Of a stretch of DNA of 9,561 nucleotides, positions 1 through 7,237 are shown in pieces (positions within the stretch are counted from its first letter, which is position 1; each line of letters begins with the position of its first letter). Under the pieces are notes generated by a model. That model saw only the letters and a program-made list of their open reading frames with translations. It made no database searches and was not told the DNA's origin. The DNA is taken from positions 1-9,561 of the forward strand of contig JBLXCH010000123.1 in assembly GCA_048265065.1 (NCBI GenBank), in the 5' to 3' direction. The stretch comes from Motiliproteus sp048265065 (GTDB lineage Bacteria > Pseudomonadota > Gammaproteobacteria > Pseudomonadales > Balneatricaceae). Both the position numbers and the translations under genes were made by a program.

Positions 1-397
1 CCTGCGCTTGTTCTTGCACTGCTTTCATATCCAGCTGATGCTCACTCAGCACGCCAGGCCAGCGCAAAATATCGAGTGGGTTTACCGCAGCGCTCTCTAT
101 AAAGTGAGTATTTACTTGCTCACAAGCCTCTTTTAATTGGCTCACAAGGTCATTATTTACCTGTAACTGGGCTTGCACTTGTTCTGCGGGGGTAAAGCGT
201 AAAGCGCATTCTACTTTCCCTCGTGCCAAGCTTGATCGCAGTTGTTCGCGCAGTTTTGATTCTAAGCCCCGAAAGCTTTCCGGCAACCTAAATGTTGGTT
301 CGAGATAACGCTGATTGACCGAACGAATTTCCCAAATCAATGTTCCCCAAGGGAATTCTGCTTGCTGGCGAGAAAAAGCCGTCATGCTACGTGTCAT
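1..397 (-). CDS. yicC: YicC-family endoribonuclease, N-terminal 132 codons (3' end outside window)
   Basis: The protein begins MTRSMTAFSRQQ, then WGTLIWEIRSVNQRYLE, RLPESFRGLESKLREQL, LARGKVECALRF and NPLDILRWPGVL. These blocks match the N-terminal YicC domain almost position for position; E. coli YicC starts MIRSMTAYARRE and has RSVNQRYLE, GKVECTLRF and NPVDILRWPGV. Family members are about 290 residues, so a little under half is visible and the catalytic C-terminal domain lies beyond the left edge. The family (YicC, and YloC in Bacillus) acts as a cytoplasmic endoribonuclease; E. coli YicC is linked to turnover of small RNAs such as RyhB. The start at 397 is chosen because the N-terminus aligns with E. 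coli YicC; a second in-frame ATG at 385 would remove the conserved RS. The ribosome binding site is weak (TTGAGAC about 8 nt upstream). A TAAAAT hexamer (450-455, minus strand) could be its -10 element, but no good -35 is seen. The gene reads away from rph. Confidence 0.93.
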   Translation of the reverse strand, partial: MTRSMTAFSRQQAEFPWGTLIWEIRSVNQRYLEPTFRLPESFRGLESKLREQLRSSLARGKVECALRFTPAEQVQAQLQVNNDLVSQLKEACEQVNTHFIESAAVNPLDILRWPGVLSEHQLDMKAVQEQAQ

Positions 398-419
398 AGT
401 GTTGTCTCAATCCAATAGA

Positions 420-442
420 AACCTGCTTAGCGTTAGCAGGTT
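420..442 (-). promoter_or_regulatory. Hairpin in the yicC 5' leader
   Basis: AACCTGCT (420-427) and AGCAGGTT (435-442) are perfect 8-bp complements around a 7-nt loop, 22 nt upstream of the yicC start. On the minus strand the hairpin is followed by TTTCTATT, which is too poor in T to be a convincing terminator. It could be a leader RNA structure, a protein-binding palindrome or a weak attenuator. The pairing is seen directly; any function is inference. Confidence 0.4.
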
Positions 443-525
443 GACGATAATTTTAAAGAAATGGTTAATCGATACATCTGCACTTTACCATAGGCGCTAG
501 CTAGACTGGCCGATAAATAGCAGAC

Positions 526-561
526 AAAAAATGAACAGCAATGTGCAGCAAAGGCTGTTCA
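526..561 (-). terminator. Intrinsic terminator of the two-partner secretion operon
   Basis: On the minus strand TGAACAGC (561-554) and GCTGTTCA (539-532) form a perfect 8-bp stem around a 14-nt loop, followed at once by six T residues (531-526). It lies about 47 nt past the tpsA stop codon and is correctly oriented to end the tpsB-tpsA transcript before yicC. The plus-strand reading has no T run directly after the stem, so it should act mainly in the minus direction. Confidence 0.75.
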
Positions 562-608
562 CTAATTGATGTTTTATTGCTGAAAATAACAGCTGTGCCG
601 TTTTAACA

Positions 609-3600
609 TTAGGGAGCAGGCGTAGGTGCTGTACCATCTTTACCCGCGCCCTTCACACTCGCCTCGATCTGAATGGAGATATCCTTACTTTCCGCTTCAA
701 CATTAATTTCATTACCGATGATTTGTGCACCGCCGCCACCACTTATGTTGGCTTCTTGGTTGATCACGTTATTACCGGATATGGCGACACCACCCGCGGC
801 ATTAATGGAACTGGTATCAGATTCTACTTTGTCTGAATATGAGAAGGAGCCGCCAGCTGAACCTCCAACCTTTGAGCCTGTGCTATTTTTCTTTCCTTCA
901 ACACTCGCCTTCGCTTCAAATGCGGTAGACGTCTCGGTATTAGTGGCGGCTTCCAGAGCAACATCACCACCAGCATGAATGGAAGCATCACCTTCTGAGC
1001 TAAGATCAGTACCTTGCAAACGAACATCATTCCCTGCGGTTATCGTCAGACCACCGCCCCCTGCATCAATACTGCCTGTCTGTGCAGTACTGCTTGCACT
1101 TTCTTTTTCACCATAACCGCCCTCGGCTTTGCCTCCAACGTCATCACTTTTTGTGGCTTTCACTTCTGCTTTGGCTTCAATCTTTGATGAGCTGGATGTT
1201 TCTGTGTCCGCCGCTGCTTGGAAATCCACACTTCCACCAGCATCAATTGACGCTGAATCTCCGGCTGATATTTGGGTTCCCTCAAGAATAACGTCTTGCT
1301 GTGTGGTAATGGTCAAGTTACCACCCGTATTGATGCTGCCGGCTTGTGCGGTGGTACTGCTTACCTCTTCCATCTCGCCGACATATTCCGCTTTGGCCTC
1401 AGCACCAGTTTCACCATAGACATCGACTTTTATTTCAGCCTTTATATCATTCTTACTTGAGCTGCTTGTTGCTGTATCTTGGGCTGCTTGGTAATCCAGA
1501 GAGTCTGCTTCAATAGTAATATCAGCCACCGCCTCAAATTGTGCACCAATCAATGTCGTCGCTTCTGTCGATGTCGAGCTTATGCTTCCGCCTGACTGAT
1601 AGGTGGTGGTTACAGCAGAGGTCGTAGACTCGCTCTCACTACTAATTTCACCTTCGTACTTCGCTCGTAAACCTGCTCCAGCGCTTTTTTCTGTTTTGGA
1701 TTCAGGCTTGCTGCCTTTGCTCACATTTCCCTCTGCAGTCGCCTTTGCAGATGCCGTTGCCCCCACGCCAATTTTCGCATCATGACTGGTGGTTGATTGA
1801 CTAGACCAAGTAGCGTCATGAGCTTCAATATCCGTAATTGTTTCAGCAGTTTGAGTAATATTGCCACCTGCTTCAATTTGCGTTCCTTGATCAATAATTC
1901 CTTCGCCCGCAGCCCGCGTAAAATCACCACCTGAGGTAAAACTAGTGGTTTGCTGAGTAATGGAACCTTCTGCTGTTTCCTCAGTTTCAGTTGTGAAGCG
2001 TAAGCCTGCGCTAGCATTCGCTTCTGCACTAATCTCGCCCTTAGCTGAAGCTACGCCCTCCCCAATTTTTATTTTTCCTGCATCTGTTGCAGTTTCGGCT
2101 TTTGTTTCAACCTTAGCGTCAATGTACAACCCCCCTGTCTGAGTGGTTTTACTTGAGGTTGATTCTTCAATATCTTGCGCGGCTAAATTGGAAATTCTAG
2201 CGGCTTCAATATTCATATTATTGCCAGCCTCTACCTCAGCCCCTACGAAGGTAGCATCGCCATCGGCAACCACCGACATATCCGTGCCTGACCGCAAAAC
2301 AGCACTTCTGTTCGTGAGTGAGTATGATGCCGTTGTTTCTTCAACGGTTTGCACGCCCAAGGTTGCTGTGCCTTCAGCTTCAGCGGAGGACTTGGCGCTT
2401 GCACTGCCATCAGTACCTACAGCGCCCACACCAGTCTCAGCTTTGGTTTCAGCCTTAGCCTTTGCGCTAGCCTCATTGAATAAACCAACAGACACCGTAG
2501 TAGTTGCAGTATTACTCCACTCTTCGTTGCGGCCGGTGAGTATTTCAACGTCACCCCCTTCAATATTCATACTGCCACCGGACTCAACATCCGAACCTTG
2601 AACAGTAAGAGTTCCGTCAGTCTGCATATTAAGGTCGCCACCTACCGTTAAGCCTGAAGCAACACTAGTATTCGAGCCAGCTTCAGTAATGCTCACTGAG
2701 GTTTCCATCAATTTAAGGTCAGCATCACCTTCAACACTGGCTTCTGCTTCTGCACTGGCCTCAGCTGAGGCATAAGCCGTTCCATTGTTAGCTTCACTGG
2801 AAGACTCAGAAGAAGAATCACTTTCACTGTCGCTGTCAATTTTCAAGAAGGTCGTCGTCTCAACAACGGTGGTGGTTCTGCGCTCATCCACACCGTCAAG
2901 AACGGCAATGCCGTCTGTAGCTTCAACGTTAGCATCCCCTATAATTTCAACGTCTGAGCCCTGCACTGTGATCTGTGAGTCAGAACGTAGATCCGCATTG
3001 CCGCCCACACTCATAGATGAACCTACATTAGTACCAGTAAAGTCATTCACTGTAGTAGTTTCGGTGCCGGTTACACCGCCACCAACGCCAGCACCGGATT
3101 CAGTGGTTACTGAGTGAACGGTTTCTGAATCCTGTCGAGATACCACATTAAGATCACCACCAGTTTCTACATCTAGGTCACCACTTACACTTACAGCACT
3201 GCCCGCAATAGTTGTGTCATTACCGCTACCAGTCGTTAGGTTGCCACCCACATTGAGAGATGAGCCAATATTGGTTTCAGTTGTGGTTGTCGTAGTGGTT
3301 GAGTTACTACCCAAAAGATTAGAAGAAGAGGAGCTGCGTGTCGTTTCCGTGGTTCTGTCGACGATGGTATCAAAGGTGATATCACCCCCAGCAGTCAACG
3401 ATGCATCGCCACCAACAGTGACATCAGCACCGATCACATTGATATCTTCTTCAGCATCTAAACTAAGATCACGAGTCGCCGTAATACCTGCCGTGTTACC
3501 AATGCTGGTTGTATAAGACTCGTCATTCCCATCACCTCTGACAATGGTTTCATTGATGATGCTACCTTCAGCGGATTGTAAGGAAACATTACCACCTTGG

Positions 3601-6600
3601 ACGTTACCGCTGGTGTTGATAATGTCGCTTTCAGAGGTGACATTTATATTTTCTGAACCGCTAATCGTGCCGCCCGTATTTGTCAGCGACGTCAGTTGCA
3701 TGTCGATATTGCTAGCAGAGATCACCGCTCCGCTCAAAATCGAATTTTTAGTCCTGTTCGATAGATAAACCACTGGGGCCAATACGGTTTGGCCGTTAAC
3801 TTCGGTTTTAACCATCCAGACGATATCACTCTCTAGGTTATTAATTTGCTCTTCTGTGAGTGCCTCGCCATAGATAAAGCCTGCGTTTGTACCTTCCGTA
3901 AGACCACTATCCATCAAGCCCTGAACTTGCTCCACTTCACCCGTGTAGCCATCAAGGCGATTGGTACCGGTCTGGTTAATCAGTTGCTGCTGAATCAAAT
4001 AAGCTTCGTAGTTGGCATCGCCCAATTTCTTAAGTATTTCACTGGGGTTGTAACCATACTGTTCTTCCATGTAGCTAGAACCAAGAAACTGAGAGCCATC
4101 GGTAAACAAGGAATTGGTTTCGACCACATACCCAGAATCAGGATCTTGGCTGACTAGAAAATACCCATTTGGATTGGTCGGCAAGGTTAAAGATAATCCT
4201 GGGAATAAGCTCAAGGAGTCACTACCAACGCCATCTTCAGATAATATTGAGGGATTAGCCGCCCAAGCCCCACTCAAGTTGGTTAAAGAAAAACCCGTAG
4301 CCGATAATGTTTCGGCATAAATCCCTACGTTGTATGAATTCGATAAAGTAGAAATACTAGTGGTGCTGGGGTCGTGATACGTAGTGTATGGGTCGTCACA
4401 CCCCAAAGAGTTACAATCTAAAAATACTATATTTGTCCTATATCTTTCTTCTCTCTCCAAAGACAAGTCATCTACAATAAACGAACCTGAACCAATAATT
4501 ACCATTTCACCGGAACTAGCCGCCAGTAAACCGCCAGTATTAACCGCCGACGTAAAGCCACCAATTGTCATATTTCCACCCGCGATCATATGGGGTTTTG
4601 TCTCCGGTAGTGCTGAGCTAAAGTATTGCTCTCGATAACCTATTTTTTCGTAAAAATATCGCTTACTTCCCCAAATATTTGGACTTCTTACCTCAGTTAA
4701 TGACCAACCATTTTCACAGTTAGACGTACACTCATACCAAACATCGTAATTCCATATTCGATCAGGTATTCCACCTGAAACCTCGTTATTAAAACTTAAT
4801 GCGGTAACATCAATATCACCAAAGGCTTTTATTTGATCATTGTTGGTAAACGTAGCGCCTGCAGTGATATCAATATCACCGCTCGAATCAATTGAGCCAT
4901 CAATATAGTTACGTATATCGGTAGCGGCATTGATCAGTAAGTCATCGCCCGCATAGAGCGCACCATAGTTATAGAAAGTACTGGTGTTCGCATTTAGATT
5001 TAATGAGCGTGCGGCAGAAATGCCGGTCGTGTTGTGTGTAAGAATAGAAGGCGCATCAATATTCAGAACATCCCCTGAATGGATGGCACCGAAGTACGAC
5101 AAGTTATTTGCCACATCGATATCAACCAAGCCTGTCCCTAACGTTGCACCGATAATTTTATCGTTCTCACTAACAGAGGTGAGCTGAGTTAAATCGAGCG
5201 TCATAACACCTGCGGTACTCAGCGTTCCGCCCGAAAGCGTCAAACTATCAGCATTCATCTCTAAGCTACCTGCAACGATGTCGCCGCTGTTGCTTATAGT
5301 TACCCCTTTCCCGCCTCCCAAGCCTTTAATGTCTGTCAGCTCTGCCGACTGTATCCGACCTTGGTTGGTAACTGAATAGCTACTGTCCATGCCTCGTAAT
5401 GTGATGGAGCCATTACTAAGTATGTCGCTGGTATTCGATAATGAAGAGACGAGAACAAGACCCGTCGAAGTTTCAGATTGTAAAGAGCCACTGTTAGTTA
5501 GCTCATTTGCCTCAATAACTACGCGACCCGCCATTAACGTACCTGAGTTACTGATATTCTGAGTGCTACCTGAATTTCTATCCGCTAGGCTAAGCTCAGC
5601 ATTAGCATAAATTGTTCCAGTATTTTCGATAAGACCATATGCCCGCACCCTAAGATCTGCGGTGTCTGAAGAAATTACACCAGCATTACTGAAACGATCT
5701 TCCGCAGCAATGACAACATCCCCAGCTGTACTTTGAACACCTTGCCCGCTGCCTGCACCCACGGAGATCGAACCAGAACTAGAAAGCAATGTGAGGTTAT
5801 CAACCGACCTTACTGCCGCATGCGCTAAGCTTAAATCGTTAGTAGTGTTGAGATAAACTTCTCTATCGGCATAGAGCGTAGCTCCCTCAACTTCAACAGT
5901 TAAGCTACCCGCAGCAACAGATAAATTTTCACCCGCACCCCAGGTACTGCCATCGATTGATGTTGCATTGTTGGTAACAACGGTATTGTCACTTCCAGCG
6001 AAACGAGTTCCCCCAGCTGAAGCGTCCGTCATGGTGTTAGCTTGCAGGTTAAGATCATTGTCCGCATAAATAGCACCAGCGGTTAGCTTAATTTCACCAG
6101 AAGAAGTAAGGCTTAAATTAGCACCGGCAGAAAGAGAAGCACCATCACCGTTAATGTGTAAGTCTTCACTACCAGTCGATGCTGTGCTCACTAAGGTTAG
6201 GTTTTCAGAAGCGCTAACAGCGGACTTCATTTCTATTTTACCGCTGCTGGTAATTGTAAAGCTGCCGTTGCTTGCCGCTGCATCACCCAACATACGCACG
6301 CCGACGCCACTTTCCGTCGCTATAATGCGGATACTGCCTGAATACATACCACCTAAAACCGATGAGTCAATGGCATAGCTCGGTGCCGCATCAGTACCCG
6401 AAGTACTGCCGGTAATTTCACGGCTACCGTAATCCCATTCATTATTACCGGCAACAATCCCTAAACTGCCGTCTTCAGCTGTGTTGATCTTACCTTCAAC
6501 GGTCAATGAGCGAGTCACCAAGTCAAAAATTTGCTGATCGCTGGCATTAGCACCATTAGCACCGATGTGAATAGCACCTTGATTAACACTGAACCCCGTC

Positions 6601-7226
6601 AAACTTCCGTCACCGGCAGTTACTGGTGTACCTGTTGTCAGAGTGGCTCGATCTGTGTTGATAAAACCGCAACCGTCACAGGTAATCCCATATGGGTTAG
6701 CGACGATCACATCAGCCTTAGTGCCCACGACTTCGGTAAAGCCTTCTAACGTGCTCCGATTGTTTGAAACCACTTCATTCAGAATCACTTGGGCAGACTT
6801 ATCAAGATTAAGGTTCGCACCTACCTGACCGGCTAATTTCGACTCATAAGAAATACTGGCGGAGGTACCGTTATTAAGTACCAACCCCTTTGCTTCAACG
6901 TTATATTTTGTATAACGATTATGAGAAATACCTTTCCCATTGGCTTTTTCAATATCGACAATCGGAACACCATTATCAGAAATGTAGGCGTTGGTATTAC
7001 CACCCGCTGGAACAACTGATGTTGGTGAATCAGCTAAAGCCAAAGTAGGACAAAACAAAACAGCCAAGCCGCCGCTCAATAGACCACTAATTCTAGAAGG
7101 TTTATTCGTCAGTGAGTTAAGTAATACCGAGCGTCCGCCAGACTGGCTTTGAGAGTGAGCAGTTTCTGCAACAACAACCCAACCGCCTGCACTGTGACTC
7201 CATATCACACGATGAACTTGGTTCAT
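609..7226 (-). CDS. Two-partner secretion exoprotein (TpsA), FhaB/filamentous haemagglutinin-like adhesin, 2205 residues
   Basis: This is a secreted surface fibre. Residues 1-25 (MNQVHRVIWSHSAGGWVVVA...) form an ESPR, followed by a hydrophobic core and likely cleavage after ALA65. Residues about 66-310 are the TPS (haemagglutination activity) domain: NPYGIT at 177, C183/C186, FINTDRATLTTG, then LGGMYSGSIRI and ATESGVGVR near 291-310. Residues about 330-815 are beta-helix turns of roughly 20 residues rich in N, G, S and T. Residues about 818-960 are aromatic-rich with two Cys pairs (833/837, 938/943). Residues about 1018-1157 (YFLVSQDP, SYMEEQYGY, RLDGYT, ESDIVWMV) are a conserved FhaB/CdiA mid-segment. 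Haemagglutinin (FHA-2-like) repeats run from about 1160 to 2165, and the tail ends APTPAP. There is no VENN pretoxin motif and no toxin domain. The ATG has AGGAG 6 nt upstream, overlapping the tpsB stop codon. An adhesin, biofilm or haemagglutinin role is inferred; the ligand is unknown. Confidence 0.95.
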   Translation of the reverse strand: MNQVHRVIWSHSAGGWVVVAETAHSQSQSGGRSVLLNSLTNKPSRISGLLSGGLAVLFCPTLALADSPTSVVPAGGNTNAYISDNGVPIVDIEKANGKGISHNRYTKYNVEAKGLVLNNGTSASISYESKLAGQVGANLNLDKSAQVILNEVVSNNRSTLEGFTEVVGTKADVIVANPYGITCDGCGFINTDRATLTTGTPVTAGDGSLTGFSVNQGAIHIGANGANASDQQIFDLVTRSLTVEGKINTAEDGSLGIVAGNNEWDYGSREITGSTSGTDAAPSYAIDSSVLGGMYSGSIRIIATESGVGVRMLGDAAASNGSFTITSSGKIEMKSAVSASENLTLVSTASTGSEDLHINGDGASLSAGANLSLTSSGEIKLTAGAIYADNDLNLQANTMTDASAGGTRFAGSDNTVVTNNATSIDGSTWGAGENLSVAAGSLTVEVEGATLYADREVYLNTTNDLSLAHAAVRSVDNLTLLSSSGSISVGAGSGQGVQSTAGDVVIAAEDRFSNAGVISSDTADLRVRAYGLIENTGTIYANAELSLADRNSGSTQNISNSGTLMAGRVVIEANELTNSGSLQSETSTGLVLVSSLSNTSDILSNGSITLRGMDSSYSVTNQGRIQSAELTDIKGLGGGKGVTISNSGDIVAGSLEMNADSLTLSGGTLSTAGVMTLDLTQLTSVSENDKIIGATLGTGLVDIDVANNLSYFGAIHSGDVLNIDAPSILTHNTTGISAARSLNLNANTSTFYNYGALYAGDDLLINAATDIRNYIDGSIDSSGDIDITAGATFTNNDQIKAFGDIDVTALSFNNEVSGGIPDRIWNYDVWYECTSNCENGWSLTEVRSPNIWGSKRYFYEKIGYREQYFSSALPETKPHMIAGGNMTIGGFTSAVNTGGLLAASSGEMVIIGSGSFIVDDLSLEREERYRTNIVFLDCNSLGCDDPYTTYHDPSTTSISTLSNSYNVGIYAETLSATGFSLTNLSGAWAANPSILSEDGVGSDSLSLFPGLSLTLPTNPNGYFLVSQDPDSGYVVETNSLFTDGSQFLGSSYMEEQYGYNPSEILKKLGDANYEAYLIQQQLINQTGTNRLDGYTGEVEQVQGLMDSGLTEGTNAGFIYGEALTEEQINNLESDIVWMVKTEVNGQTVLAPVVYLSNRTKNSILSGAVISASNIDMQLTSLTNTGGTISGSENINVTSESDIINTSGNVQGGNVSLQSAEGSIINETIVRGDGNDESYTTSIGNTAGITATRDLSLDAEEDINVIGADVTVGGDASLTAGGDITFDTIVDRTTETTRSSSSSNLLGSNSTTTTTTTETNIGSSLNVGGNLTTGSGNDTTIAGSAVSVSGDLDVETGGDLNVVSRQDSETVHSVTTESGAGVGGGVTGTETTTVNDFTGTNVGSSMSVGGNADLRSDSQITVQGSDVEIIGDANVEATDGIAVLDGVDERRTTTVVETTTFLKIDSDSESDSSSESSSEANNGTAYASAEASAEAEASVEGDADLKLMETSVSITEAGSNTSVASGLTVGGDLNMQTDGTLTVQGSDVESGGSMNIEGGDVEILTGRNEEWSNTATTTVSVGLFNEASAKAKAETKAETGVGAVGTDGSASAKSSAEAEGTATLGVQTVEETTASYSLTNRSAVLRSGTDMSVVADGDATFVGAEVEAGNNMNIEAARISNLAAQDIEESTSSKTTQTGGLYIDAKVETKAETATDAGKIKIGEGVASAKGEISAEANASAGLRFTTETEETAEGSITQQTTSFTSGGDFTRAAGEGIIDQGTQIEAGGNITQTAETITDIEAHDATWSSQSTTSHDAKIGVGATASAKATAEGNVSKGSKPESKTEKSAGAGLRAKYEGEISSESESTTSAVTTTYQSGGSISSTSTEATTLIGAQFEAVADITIEADSLDYQAAQDTATSSSSKNDIKAEIKVDVYGETGAEAKAEYVGEMEEVSSTTAQAGSINTGGNLTITTQQDVILEGTQISAGDSASIDAGGSVDFQAAADTETSSSSKIEAKAEVKATKSDDVGGKAEGGYGEKESASSTAQTGSIDAGGGGLTITAGNDVRLQGTDLSSEGDASIHAGGDVALEAATNTETSTAFEAKASVEGKKNSTGSKVGGSAGGSFSYSDKVESDTSSINAAGGVAISGNNVINQEANISGGGGAQIIGNEINVEAESKDISIQIEASVKGAGKDGTAPTPAP
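732..3407 (-). repeat. Protein-level repeat array: about nine degenerate haemagglutinin (FHA-2-like) repeats in TpsA
   Basis: Residues about 1274-2165 divide into units starting at roughly 1274, 1350, 1431, 1552, 1670, 1789, 1902, 1991 and 2080. Unit lengths are about 76, 81, 121, 118, 119, 113, 89, 89 and 86 residues. Each opens with a (D/S/N)x(x)IxAGGD-like strand, passes AAQDTxTSSSSK, enters a low-complexity A/E/K/S stretch, then returns to (S)GGxLTIxxxxDVxLxGTxIxAGG. Unit 1431-1551 carries an Asp/Ser/Glu run at about 1464-1478. The pattern matches the haemagglutinin repeat family seen in FhaB and CdiA C-terminal halves. Copies are divergent in DNA, so they are old rather than recently duplicated. 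A shortened final unit (2166-2205) ends the protein. Confidence 0.8.
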
Positions 7227-7232
7227 GCCCCT

Positions 7233-7237
7233 CTCCT
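7233..7237 (-). promoter_or_regulatory. Ribosome binding site of tpsA
   Basis: AGGAG lies 6 nt before the tpsA ATG and overlaps the TAG stop codon of tpsB (7236-7238). The arrangement implies translational coupling, so that ribosomes finishing the transporter can start on its substrate. Confidence 0.85.

Noticed and set aside
315..500. Plus-strand 61-residue open frame
   Set aside because: It overlaps the yicC start antisense, has no ribosome binding site or recognisable motif, and the yicC reading is unambiguous.
398..608. Possible CDI immunity gene or orphan toxin tip downstream of the exoprotein
   Set aside because: Only 211 bp lie between the exoprotein stop and yicC, occupied by a terminator and a hairpin, and the exoprotein has no VENN or toxin domain.
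2143..2601. Long antisense open frames across the exoprotein repeat region
   Set aside because: They are a by-product of the Ala/Ser/Thr/Glu-rich repeat codons on the minus strand, which rarely give stop codons in the opposite frame; their products are low-complexity with no family resemblance.
7227..7235. A separate promoter for tpsA between the two secretion genes
   Set aside because: The gap is 9 bp and holds only ribosome binding site sequence; an internal promoter inside tpsB cannot be excluded but none was evident.
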